Below, one piece after another: positions 1 to 7,607 of a stretch of 64,000 bases of DNA. Source of the stretch: Ruania zhangjianzhongii (lineage in GTDB: Bacteria; Actinomycetota; Actinomycetes; Actinomycetales; Beutenbergiaceae); NCBI RefSeq assembly GCF_008000995.1, contig NZ_CP042828.1, forward strand, positions 3,834,882-3,898,881, given 5' to 3'. Positions within the stretch are counted from its first letter, which is position 1; every line of letters begins with the position of its first letter. Position numbers and translations under genes: made by a program. The notes below the pieces were generated by a model. The model worked only from the letters and a program-made list of their open reading frames with translations, made no database searches and had not been told where the DNA came from.

Positions 1-206
1 TCGCCGTACCGCTCCGCGGCGCCGGTGGCGATCGAGGCCATCGCGGCGGTGAGCATCTCGGCCTTGGTCGGGAAGTGGTGCTGCACTGCGCCCACCGATA
101 CCCCGGCGCGGGCGGCGACGGCACGCACGCTCAGCCCCTCGAATCCGGACTCCGCCACGATCGCGATCACTGCAGTCACCACGCCGTCCCGCGCGCTCGA
201 ACTCAT
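1..206 (-). CDS. TetR-family transcriptional regulator, N-terminal part (gene runs off the window)
   Basis: The first 68 codons are visible, starting at the ATG at 206 and reading off the left edge. The protein begins MSSSARDGV and contains a typical TetR helix-turn-helix: an alanine-rich first helix, then AVAARAGVSVGAVQHHFPTK near residues 30-50. Ligand and exact target are unknown because the C-terminal domain is missing. The start overlaps the stop of the upstream membrane-protein gene by four bases (ATGA), so the two are cotranscribed and probably translationally coupled. The inverted repeat at 813-846 in front of that operon is the likely autoregulatory operator (inference). Confidence 0.8.
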   Translation of the reverse strand, partial: MSSSARDGVVTAVIAIVAESGFEGLSVRAVAARAGVSVGAVQHHFPTKAEMLTAAMASIATGAAERYG

Positions 207-802
207 CGGTACCTGCTTCCGCGATAGGTGCTGTACAGACGCCATGCTGCCATCCCGGCACGGCGGGCCAGCTCGGTGGGCTCAGGTTGCGAGTCCGCGG
301 GTGCGCGGTGCGCCACCGCAGCCACTGCCAGGAGCAGGACGCCCAGCCCGAGCAGCGCCGCCTCGACCGCTTCCATCAGCAGCTCGACCACGACGGTGAG
401 ACCTTCGTGCCCTTCGATCGGAATGTCGACGGCACGGGTCACCACACCGAGTACCCCGAACACCAGTCCGCCGAGGATCCAGCCCATCGGCCGGCTCCGG
501 TCCGGCCGGTCGACCAGGGCTGCGACCACCAGCAGCGCGACCGCCACTACCAGGAACAGGAACCGCAGCCACGCCCAGGACCCCATCTGCTCCAGCACGC
601 CCGCCATACCGCCACCGGAGCCCAGGGCGGTAGCGAGACTCGCCCGTTCACCGATCACGCCGATCCCGGAGGCCAACGCGGCCACCACGCAGCCCGCGAT
701 CCCCCACCCGAACGCAGCACGCGACCGCCGCCGGTAGCGCACCAGCAGAACTCCCGCCGCGACCGGGGCCAGCAGTCCGAGCAGCTCGATGATGCGGAGC
801 AT
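203..802 (-). CDS. Small integral membrane protein, function unknown
   Basis: A 199-residue protein with about four hydrophobic segments (residues about 5-22, 32-50, 75-95 and 107-125), a possible fifth near 140-165, and a basic C-terminus. I recognise no family or catalytic motif. The ATG at 802 is preferred over the GTG at 805 because GGAG lies five bases upstream of it, whereas the GTG is too close. It is the first gene of a two-gene operon with a TetR regulator, a layout often seen for regulator-controlled membrane proteins. A transport or stress role is inference only. Confidence 0.7.
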   Translation of the reverse strand: MLRIIELLGLLAPVAAGVLLVRYRRRSRAAFGWGIAGCVVAALASGIGVIGERASLATALGSGGGMAGVLEQMGSWAWLRFLFLVVAVALLVVAALVDRPDRSRPMGWILGGLVFGVLGVVTRAVDIPIEGHEGLTVVVELLMEAVEAALLGLGVLLLAVAAVAHRAPADSQPEPTELARRAGMAAWRLYSTYRGSRYR

Positions 803-812
803 CACTTCTCCA

Positions 813-846
813 ATACGATCGACATGGTCATGAAGTACGATCGTAT
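813..846. promoter_or_regulatory. Inverted repeat, candidate TetR operator
   Basis: ATACGATCG at 813-821 is the exact reverse complement of CGATCGTAT at 838-846, with a 16-base spacer. TACGATCGTA at 836-845 is itself a palindrome. It lies 11 bases upstream of the start of the membrane-protein/TetR operon, so autoregulation by that TetR protein is likely. Confidence 0.6.
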
Positions 847-959
847 GGCTAGGACGACGCGCCGCACAACCCCCTCGCGCCGATGGGAGTGCATGGTGGG
901 TGACCTGAGCGTCGCTCCGCGGCCGTTTCGCGACGGAAATCTCACCCGGCGAGCACAGT

Positions 960-1000
960 CGACGGCGGAGCTCACCTGGGCCAGGTGAGCTCCGCCGTCG
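960..1000. terminator. Perfect hairpin, candidate bidirectional terminator
   Basis: Arms 960-977 and 983-1000 are exact reverse complements (18 bp) around a five-base loop. It starts 21 bases beyond the stop of the epimerase gene at 1021. There is no clear T-run on either side, which is common in actinobacterial terminators. The interval 847-1020 otherwise holds nothing I can identify. Confidence 0.6.
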
Positions 1001-1020
1001 TACGTGGTTGCGATGGGCGC

Positions 1021-1998
1021 CTAGACGCGCCGGAGCACCTCGTCGAAGATCGCATCCAGGTGCGGGTCACCGCCCTGCCGGGCCTCGTCGGCCAGGTACC
1101 AGTCCAGGCTCTCGCCGAAACCCTCCTCGAGCGTCGCGGTGGGCGCGAACTCGGGCACCAGGGCGCGGATCTTGCTGTTGTCCAGGACGAAGTCGTTGGC
1201 CTTGTCCCCCAGCGCGGAAGCGCCCACGCGTTCGTCGACGGCGGCGATCGCCTCCGCGGGTACGTGCGCGAGCTCTGGCGTCACCCCGAGCAGATCGGCA
1301 AGGGTGGTGTAGATCGCGTTCCAGGTGGGCGCCAGATCGGAGGTGATGTGAAATGCCTCGCCGAGCGCCTCGGCCCGGCCGAACAGCCCCACGAAGCCGA
1401 TCGCGAAGTCCTTCGCCCGGGTCACCGTCCACCGGGTAGTGCCATCGCCGAGCACCACCACCGGGGCACCACGGCGCAGCCGCTCCACGTCGGTCCAGCG
1501 CCCAAGCGTGGGAATCCGAGTGCGGTCATAGGTAGCCGAGGGCCGCACCACCGTGACCGGGAAGTCCGACTCCTCGTGGGCCCGCAGGAGCAGTTCTTCG
1601 CTGGCCGCCTTGTCCCGGGAGTACTGCCAGTACGGGTTCTCCAGCGGAGTCTCCTCGGTGACCGGAAGCCGTGCCGGCGGGGTCTGGTAGGCGGAGGCAG
1701 AGCTGATGTACAGGTACTGGCCGGTGCGCCCAGCGAACAGGTCGACTGCAGTGGCCGCATGTTCAGGGGTGAAGGAGATGAAGTCGGCGACCGAGTCGAA
1801 GCTCGCATCCCCGAGCGCAGCACGTACTGCGGCCGGGTCGCGGACATCGGCATGCACGCTGCGCACGCCGCCGGGCAGGCTGCGCACACTGGACTCACCG
1901 CGGTTCAGCACGGTCACGTCCCAGCCGCGGGCCAGCGCTACCGGCACACAGGCCGCGCTGATCTGACCGGTACCTCCGACGAACAGCACACGGGGCAT
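1021..1998 (-). CDS. NAD(P)-dependent epimerase/dehydratase (extended SDR)
   Basis: A 325-residue extended short-chain dehydrogenase-like protein. The N-terminal Rossmann motif is VGGTGQIS (about residues 7-14). A serine-rich stretch SSASAYQ and YSRDK (the YxxxK catalytic pair) follow, with C-terminal features of the CSP41/NAD-epimerase group. Members act on nucleotide sugars or other small substrates; the substrate cannot be read from the sequence. It starts at ATG 1998 and is monocistronic, with a strong hairpin just after its stop. A second, more distant SDR of the same broad type lies at 14395-15414. Confidence 0.8.
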   Translation of the reverse strand: MPRVLFVGGTGQISAACVPVALARGWDVTVLNRGESSVRSLPGGVRSVHADVRDPAAVRAALGDASFDSVADFISFTPEHAATAVDLFAGRTGQYLYISSASAYQTPPARLPVTEETPLENPYWQYSRDKAASEELLLRAHEESDFPVTVVRPSATYDRTRIPTLGRWTDVERLRRGAPVVVLGDGTTRWTVTRAKDFAIGFVGLFGRAEALGEAFHITSDLAPTWNAIYTTLADLLGVTPELAHVPAEAIAAVDERVGASALGDKANDFVLDNSKIRALVPEFAPTATLEEGFGESLDWYLADEARQGGDPHLDAIFDEVLRRV

Positions 1999-2118
1999 GG
2001 CTCGCTCCTCTCCGTCCGCCCCGGGCAGGCGGCTCCGTGGTGAACCTACCGCGCCGCCACTCTGCTCGGCTGAGCATCGGGACTCTTGCCCTCGGGATCC
2101 GGGCTGCCGACCGGTGGC

Positions 2119-2472
2119 TCAGGTTCCCGTGAGCGCCTGCGCCGCGGCAGTCAAGGGACCCGGGGTGGTCCGGTAGTAGGCCCAGCGCCCCCGCTGCTCC
2201 CTGGTGACGAGTCCGGCGTCGACGAGGAGCTTCATGTGGTGGGAGACGGTCGGCTGAGAGAGCCCCACAGGTTCGGTGAGGTCGCAGGCGCACATCTCGC
2301 CCGGGGCGGACCCGCCGATCAGAGAGTACAACTTGACGCGGGTGGGGTCACCGAGCGCCTTGAACACCCGCGCGATCAGTTCGGCGTGCTCGTCGGTCAG
2401 CGGCTGCTGGGCCGGGTTGCAGCATCCACTGAGCGCGTCGGCGAGAAGCTCGGGTGCGGTGCCGATGGTCAT
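2119..2472 (-). CDS. arsR: ArsR-family metalloregulatory repressor
   Basis: A 117-residue winged-helix repressor with the recognition segment LSQPTVSHHMKLL. Candidate As(III) ligands are the adjacent pair Cys17-Cys18 and the CxC Cys61/Cys63. The first pair resembles the arrangement known from Corynebacterium glutamicum ArsR, where an N-terminal Cys pair binds with a Cys of the other subunit; the CxC resembles the E. coli type. The ATG at 2472 follows AGGAG and is preferred to upstream codons, which would run over the operators. It is divergent from the flavoprotein-ArsO-MFS operon and shares the 95-base control region with two operators. Confidence 0.9.
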   Translation of the reverse strand: MTIGTAPELLADALSGCCNPAQQPLTDEHAELIARVFKALGDPTRVKLYSLIGGSAPGEMCACDLTEPVGLSQPTVSHHMKLLVDAGLVTREQRGRWAYYRTTPGPLTAAAQALTGT

Positions 2473-2492
2473 GACTCCTAGTTTGCACGATG

Positions 2493-2510
2493 CATTGACA
2501 CCTGTCGATA
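2493..2510. promoter_or_regulatory. ArsR operator, site 1
   Basis: Eighteen bases with the pattern ATTGA-N4-TGTCGATA (2494-2510). The same pattern recurs 44 bases away at 2537-2554 and, slightly varied, before the ACR3 gene at 8728-8744. It lies about 20 bases upstream of the arsR start. Confidence 0.65.
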
Positions 2511-2536
2511 CGTCGTGCCAGGCTCGACCGCGCACG

Positions 2537-2554
2537 CATTGAAGTTTGTCGATA
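2537..2554. promoter_or_regulatory. ArsR operator, site 2
   Basis: The second copy of the ATTGA-N4-TGTCGATA pattern, 14 bases before the start of the divergent flavoprotein gene. Binding here could control the rightward operon, while site 1 controls arsR itself (inference). Confidence 0.65.
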
Positions 2555-2567
2555 TGAGGAGGTTGTC

Positions 2568-3887
2568 ATGGAGCTACCAGTGGTGGTGATCGGTGCTGGT
2601 CCGCAGGGCCTGGCCGCGGGAGCTCACCTGCTCGAGCGCGGCATCGAGCCGGCGATTTTCGAGGCCGGGCGGCGTGCCGGTGCGGCTGTTTCTGAGTGGG
2701 GCCATGTGCGGTTGTTCTCGACGTGGAGCGAGCTGATCGACGCCGCCTCTGAGCGACTGCTGGCAGCTGCAGGATGGCGGCGTCCGGACGAGGGGTATCC
2801 CACCGGGGCGGCCTGGGTCGAGGACTACCTGACGCCGTTGGCCGACCTGCTCGGTGATCGGGTGTCACTCGGCGCACGGGTCGTGGGTGTGGCGCGGAAC
2901 CGTCGCGACCTGTCGGTGGATGCAGGCCGCGACGAGGCTCCGTTCGTCGTCCACGTCCGGCACACCGACGGCCGGGAAGAACGAATCGAGGCCCGCGCAG
3001 TGATCGATGCCTCGGGCACCTGGACGAGCCCCGCCCCGGCAGGCGCAGATGGGCTCCCCGCGCTCGGTGAGACAGCGGCGGCCACGGCCGGACTGGTCTC
3101 CGCTGGCATTCCTGACGCTGGCGAGGCGGAGGCGTTGGCGGGTGCGCATGTGGTGGTCGTCGGCGCCGGACATTCGGCAGCGACGGCTGTCATCGCGCTC
3201 GCTCAGGTGGCGAAGACGCAGCCCGCGATGCGCCTCTCGTGGGTGCTGCGCCGCGGTCAGGTCGGTCAGGCCTTCGGTGGAGGTGACGCGGATGAGCTGC
3301 CTGAGCGTGGTGCGCTGGGCCTTCGGGCGAAGCAGGCCGTTGCCGATGGGCTGGTGGAGCTGGTGACCGGGTTCCGCACCGAACGTATCGACAGCGACTC
3401 GGGCCGGGCAGTGCTCGTCTCGGAAGACGGGCGCGAGCTGGCTCCGGCGGATCGGGTGTTCGTGCTCACCGGGTTCCGTCCCGACCTGTCGTTCCTGTCG
3501 GAGGTACGCCTGGACCTGGATGTGCGGTTGCAGGCTCCTTCACGGCTGGCGGTCGAGGTGGACCCGAACGTCCACTCCTGCGGCAGCGTGCGTGCCACCG
3601 GCGCTGCCGAGCTGGCACATCCGGAGGTGGGCTTCTTCATCGTGGGCGCGAAGTCGTATGGGCGGGCGCCGACGTTCCTCGCGCTGACGGGCTTCGAGCA
3701 GGTGCGTAGCGTCGTCGCGAGCCTGGCCGGTGACCATGAGGCCGCCGTGCGGGTGGAGCTCGACCTGCCGGACACCGGGGTGTGCGGAGGTAGCGGGGTG
3801 TTCGATGCTCCGGCAGAAGTGGACGCCACCGGGTGCTGTGCGCCGCAGCCGCAGCTGGTGCAGCTCGGTGCCCGGGAGCCGGTATGA
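2568..3887 (+). CDS. FAD/NAD(P)-binding oxidoreductase of the arsenic island with a cysteine-rich tail
   Basis: A 439-residue flavoprotein monooxygenase-like protein. Its first dinucleotide-binding motif is VVIGAGPQGLAAG at the N-terminus, and the second Rossmann motif is VVVVGAGHSAAT about 190 residues in. RVFVLTGFRPD is the ATG-like motif before the C-terminus. The tail carries Cys406 and the adjacent pair Cys423-Cys424, residues suited to binding As(III) or an organoarsenical. The start has a GAGGAGG site five bases upstream. It overlaps the next gene by ATGA. Oxidation of an arsenic species or sensing/transfer of arsenite is inference; the exact reaction is unknown. Confidence 0.75.
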   Translation: MELPVVVIGAGPQGLAAGAHLLERGIEPAIFEAGRRAGAAVSEWGHVRLFSTWSELIDAASERLLAAAGWRRPDEGYPTGAAWVEDYLTPLADLLGDRVSLGARVVGVARNRRDLSVDAGRDEAPFVVHVRHTDGREERIEARAVIDASGTWTSPAPAGADGLPALGETAAATAGLVSAGIPDAGEAEALAGAHVVVVGAGHSAATAVIALAQVAKTQPAMRLSWVLRRGQVGQAFGGGDADELPERGALGLRAKQAVADGLVELVTGFRTERIDSDSGRAVLVSEDGRELAPADRVFVLTGFRPDLSFLSEVRLDLDVRLQAPSRLAVEVDPNVHSCGSVRATGAAELAHPEVGFFIVGAKSYGRAPTFLALTGFEQVRSVVASLAGDHEAAVRVELDLPDTGVCGGSGVFDAPAEVDATGCCAPQPQLVQLGAREPV

Positions 3888-4951
3888 AACGGGCGCGTCT
3901 GGTGATAGTTGGCGGCGGCCAGTCCGGCCTCGCCGCCGCCCGGGCGGGCCGTGATCGCGGCTGGGAGCCGATCGTGCTGGAGGCTGGGCCGGAGCCGATC
4001 GGGTCCTGGCCCGACTACTACGACAGCCTCCGTCTATTCTCCCCACGCCAGTTCAGCAGCTTTCCTGGCTACGACTTCCCAGGTCCCGCAGACAGCTATC
4101 CCGCGCGGGATGAGGTGGTGGACTACGTGCGCGGGTATGCCTCCTGGCTCGGCGTTGACATCCGGACCAGGTCCCGCGTCACCAACGTCACCTCGGACCG
4201 TGCTGGGGGCTTCACGGCGCACCTGGCCGACGGAGCCGCCGTCTCCGGCGATGTGCTGATCGCCGCGAGCGGATCGTTTGGCAACCCTTATATTCCGCCG
4301 GTCGCCGGCGGTGAGGAGTTCGGCGGCCAGGTGTTGCCTGTGGCCGAGTACCGGTCGCCGGAGTCGTTCGCCGGGAAGCGGGTGGTGGTGGTTGGCGCGG
4401 GGAACTCCGCGGTCCAGGTCGGCCACGAGCTCGCCCAGGTAGCCGAGGTCTCGCTGGCGGTGCGGGATCGGGTGCGGCTGGTCTCCCAGCTGGTCGCGGG
4501 GCGCGATCTGCACTGGTGGTTGCGGCTGACCCGGGCCGATCTGCTGCCGCCGTGGGCGCTCGACCGGTTCGTGACCGGTACACCGGTGATCGACGCCGGC
4601 CGCTATCAGCAGGCTCTGCACTGCGGGCAGCTGGATCAGCGGCGGATGTTCACCGCATTCACCCGCGACGGTGTGGTCTGGCCCGACGGCACCCCGGAGC
4701 GGGTCGATGCGGTGATCTTCGCGACCGGGTATCGCCCCCATCTGCCCTACCTCGGTTCGCTCGGCGCACTCGATACCGACGGCGCACCGCGGCACCGGCA
4801 CGGCATCTCGACGTCTGCGCCCGGGCTGGGGTTCCTCGGGTTGGAGTTCCAGCGGACGTTCTCCTCGAACACGTTGCGCGGCGTGCACCGCGACGCCGGC
4901 TTCGTGGTCGGCGCACTCGCTCATCAGCGGCGAAAGGTGGCCGTTGGCTAG
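3884..4951 (+). CDS. arsO: ArsO-type flavin-dependent monooxygenase
   Basis: A 355-residue class B flavoprotein-like protein with two Rossmann motifs, IVGGGQSGLAAAR near the start and VVVVGAGNSAVQVG in the middle, plus ATGYRPHLPYL near the C-terminus. This matches the ArsO family found in arsenic-resistance operons, whose precise substrate is not settled. The start is the ATG that overlaps the upstream flavoprotein's stop by four bases, not the far upstream codon. The downstream MFS gene overlaps its end by eight bases, so the three form one translationally coupled operon controlled by ArsR (inference from the operators). Confidence 0.8.
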   Translation: MKRARLVIVGGGQSGLAAARAGRDRGWEPIVLEAGPEPIGSWPDYYDSLRLFSPRQFSSFPGYDFPGPADSYPARDEVVDYVRGYASWLGVDIRTRSRVTNVTSDRAGGFTAHLADGAAVSGDVLIAASGSFGNPYIPPVAGGEEFGGQVLPVAEYRSPESFAGKRVVVVGAGNSAVQVGHELAQVAEVSLAVRDRVRLVSQLVAGRDLHWWLRLTRADLLPPWALDRFVTGTPVIDAGRYQQALHCGQLDQRRMFTAFTRDGVVWPDGTPERVDAVIFATGYRPHLPYLGSLGALDTDGAPRHRHGISTSAPGLGFLGLEFQRTFSSNTLRGVHRDAGFVVGALAHQRRKVAVG

Positions 4952-6197
4952 CACGCAGCAACAACGCGCCAGCGTGCAGCCTGGCGGGCTGCGCCCGCGG
5001 CTGGCGGTGGTGTTGGCGGCGCTGTGCGTGACCGAGATCGTCTCCTGGGGCCTGTTGTACTACGCCTTCCCGGTCCTGGCGCCGTTGATCAGCGCCGATA
5101 CCGGTTGGTCGTCGGTGAGCGTGAGCGCCGCGTTCTCGGTGGCGCTGGTCGTCTCTGCCCTGGCTGGTGTGGCAGTGGGGCGGTTCATCGACCGGCACGG
5201 ACCACGTCGGATGATGACCACCGGCTCGGTGCTCGGTGTGATGGCACTCCTCGTGGTGGCCAGCGCACCGAACCTCCTGGCGTTCTTCGCCGGGTGGGTG
5301 CTGGCCGGTGCGGCGATGTCCGGAGTGCTCTACCCGCCGGCCTTCGTGGCGATCACCGGCTGGTTCACCACCCGGCGGCTCGGTGCCTTGGCCACCCTGA
5401 CGCTGGTCGCCGGCCTGGCCAGTACCGTGTTCGCGCCGCTCGTGGCGAGCGCAGGAGCGCAGCTGGGTTGGCGGGGTACGTACCTGTGGGCGGCCGCAGT
5501 GCTGGCGATCCTGACGATCCCGGCCCACGCCCTAGTGCTGCGACGTCCATGGCCGGCCAGCGAGCACGCGCACGACGATGCCCGAGCAGCGGAGAAGGCC
5601 TACACCTCAGCCGTGGTGGCAAGCCCCCAGTTCCGGCTGCTCACGATCGGGCTGACCGCGGTCTCCGTGGCGATGTACGCGGCGCTGCTCGCCCTGGTGC
5701 CGCTAATGCTCGAACGCGGCCTCACTGCCCAGTCGGCGGCCTGGATCCTCGGCCTCGGCGGACTCGGGCAGGTCGCCGGTCGTCTGGTCTACACCGCCCT
5801 GGCACGCCGCGCCTCCCTCCCGGTCCGGACCGCGAGCGTGTTCGTGCTGGTCACGGTGAGCATCGCCGCGCTCGCAGTCCTGCCCGGGCCCACCGGTGTT
5901 CTGGTGACACTGTCGATGATGGCCGGCGTCGGGCGGGGCGTGGCAACGTTGCTGCAGGCCACAGCGGTCACCGACCGGTGGGGGCCACGCGCCTACGGGC
6001 ACCTGTCCGGCATGCTCGGCCTACCGGTGCTGCTGGCCACCGCCCTGGCGCCCTGGGCCGGTGCGGTCCTCGCCGAGGTCACGGGTAGCTACGCGACCGG
6101 GTTCGCGATCCTGTCCGTGCTGGCCGGCCTCGGCACCGTGCTGATGATCGCCAGCACCCGCAGCCCGGCCGCGGTCACGGCGTCGAAGGCGGGGTGA
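4944..6197 (+). CDS. MFS transporter of the arsenic island
   Basis: A 417-residue major facilitator protein with about 12 membrane segments and the loop motif GRFIDRHGPRR between helices 2 and 3. A TTG start at 4944 is used, preceded by AAAGG six bases upstream; no ATG or GTG in the right frame is nearby. It is the last gene of the flavoprotein-ArsO-MFS operon, so export of the product of the two flavoproteins is a reasonable inference. It is not close enough to ArsJ, and lacks the partner GAPDH gene, for that name. Its 3' end overlaps the convergent arsC gene by 23 bases. Confidence 0.8.
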   Translation: MASTQQQRASVQPGGLRPRLAVVLAALCVTEIVSWGLLYYAFPVLAPLISADTGWSSVSVSAAFSVALVVSALAGVAVGRFIDRHGPRRMMTTGSVLGVMALLVVASAPNLLAFFAGWVLAGAAMSGVLYPPAFVAITGWFTTRRLGALATLTLVAGLASTVFAPLVASAGAQLGWRGTYLWAAAVLAILTIPAHALVLRRPWPASEHAHDDARAAEKAYTSAVVASPQFRLLTIGLTAVSVAMYAALLALVPLMLERGLTAQSAAWILGLGGLGQVAGRLVYTALARRASLPVRTASVFVLVTVSIAALAVLPGPTGVLVTLSMMAGVGRGVATLLQATAVTDRWGPRAYGHLSGMLGLPVLLATALAPWAGAVLAEVTGSYATGFAILSVLAGLGTVLMIASTRSPAAVTASKAG

Positions 6198-6594
6198 CCA
6201 GGCTCTCGATCAGCGCCTGGACGCGCGCCTTGATGTCGTCCCGGATCGGCCGCACCGCCGCCAGACCCTGGCCGGCGGGGTCGTCGAGCGTCCAGTCCTC
6301 GTAACGCTTGCCGGGGAAGATCGGGCAGGCATCCCCGCAGCCCATCGTGATCACCACATCAGAGGCATGCACGGCCTCAGTGGTGAGCACCTTCGGTGCC
6401 TCGGCTGTGATGTCGATGCCCTCCTCACGCATGGCCTCGACCGCGACCGGGTTGATCTGCTCGGCAGGCATCGACCCGGCCGAGCGCACCTCGATGCGCT
6501 CTGCCGCGAGATGACGCAGGTACCCGGCGGCCATCTGGGAGCGTCCGGCGTTGTGCACGCAGACGAACAGGACAGAGGGTTTCTCGGCGGTCAT
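6175..6594 (-). CDS. arsC: Arsenate reductase, low-molecular-weight phosphatase type
   Basis: A 139-residue protein with the P-loop VCVHNAGRSQ (CX5R, Cys12-Arg18) and the later segment GCGDACPIFPGKRYEDW with further cysteines. It reduces arsenate to arsenite. In actinobacteria this type usually draws electrons from mycothiol/mycoredoxin or thioredoxin; which one applies cannot be told here. The start is the ATG at 6594, overlapping the stop of the ArsR-ArsC fusion gene by ATGA. It is the last gene of the ACR3 operon. Confidence 0.92.
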   Translation of the reverse strand: MTAEKPSVLFVCVHNAGRSQMAAGYLRHLAAERIEVRSAGSMPAEQINPVAVEAMREEGIDITAEAPKVLTTEAVHASDVVITMGCGDACPIFPGKRYEDWTLDDPAGQGLAAVRPIRDDIKARVQALIESLVTPPSTP

Positions 6595-7607
6595 GATTCG
6601 GCTCCTGAACGGTGAACGGTCATCGGGAGGGAGTCCAGCAGGGCACGGACACGGTCGGCGAGGTCGTTGCGGATCGCCGCGACTCCTTCCGCTGAGGCAA
6701 GGGCGGGGTCGGCGACCGCCCAGTCCTCGTAGCGCACGCCCGGAACGATCGGGCACACGTCGCCGCAGCCCATCGTCACCACCACATCCGCGGCACGAAC
6801 CGCGTCATCGGTGAGCGGCTTCGGAAACACCGTCACCTCGTGCTGGTCGAGCTCCTCAATCAACGCGCGCACCTGCGGGTGGACTTCGGCTACCGGGGCC
6901 GAGCCGGCCGAGCGGGCGATGACCCGGCCGGCAGAGAGGTGGTGGGTCAGAGCGGCGGCGAGCTGGGAACGGCCGGCGTTCGCCACACACACGAACAGCA
7001 CCTGCGCCTGGGCGTGGTCGCCGTCTCGGGTGAGATCGGCCAGGCGCTGTTTCGCGAACCGCTCGGTCAGCGGGATCAAGTGCCGGGTGATCTTCGCCGA
7101 CCTGGCCAGCGCGACATAGGAATCCCGGACGATCCGCAGCACCGTCTCCCGGCCCAGACCGGTCGCCGTCGCCGCGAGCTCATCGGCCAGGCGGGCCACC
7201 CGTGCCTCTAGCTCTGCCGCCTCCGGTCCCGCCAGCTCTTCGGTGCTGATGTCGGTCGTGAGAGCTGCGGGGGCGAACGCCTCGAGCAGCGCGGTCACGG
7301 CGGCACGACGGCCAGGTTTGATGCGATACCAGACCCAGGTGCCACGGCGTTCGGATTCGAGTACTCCGACCTCCTTGAGGACCTTCAAGTGGTGGGAGAT
7401 CGTCGGCTGTGACACCTCCGCCAGCTCGGTCAGGTCGCACACACACGACTCACCCCGCGGGTCGGTCGCAATCGCCGAGAGCATCCGCAGCCGCAGCGGG
7501 TCGGCCAACCCTTTCAACGTGGCTGCGAGCACTGTGGCCGGCCCGGTGTCTATCGCCTGCGCCGCGATCGGCGCACAGTCCTGGCCGGTGAGCGTGGTCT
7601 CGGTCAT
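6591..7607 (-). CDS. ArsR-ArsC fusion: metalloregulator joined to an arsenate reductase
   Basis: A 338-residue fusion. Residues about 20-110 form an ArsR winged helix with SQPTISHHLKVLK and the sensor CxC pair Cys55/Cys57 (ESCVCDL). A helical middle of about 90 residues follows, like the N-terminal three-helix extension of mycobacterial-type arsenate reductases. The C-terminal LMW-phosphatase domain has FVCVANAGRSQ and GCGDVCPIVPG. The start at ATG 7607 overlaps the ACR3 stop by ATGA. Regulation and arsenate reduction in one chain would let the same protein sense arsenite and produce it (inference). A separate ArsC lies directly downstream. Confidence 0.88.
   Translation of the reverse strand: MTETTLTGQDCAPIAAQAIDTGPATVLAATLKGLADPLRLRMLSAIATDPRGESCVCDLTELAEVSQPTISHHLKVLKEVGVLESERRGTWVWYRIKPGRRAAVTALLEAFAPAALTTDISTEELAGPEAAELEARVARLADELAATATGLGRETVLRIVRDSYVALARSAKITRHLIPLTERFAKQRLADLTRDGDHAQAQVLFVCVANAGRSQLAAALTHHLSAGRVIARSAGSAPVAEVHPQVRALIEELDQHEVTVFPKPLTDDAVRAADVVVTMGCGDVCPIVPGVRYEDWAVADPALASAEGVAAIRNDLADRVRALLDSLPMTVHRSGAES

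Noticed and set aside
4944-6197. Naming the arsenic-island MFS gene arsJ
   Set aside because: The partner GAPDH-like gene typical of the ArsJ pathway is absent, so the name is not justified.
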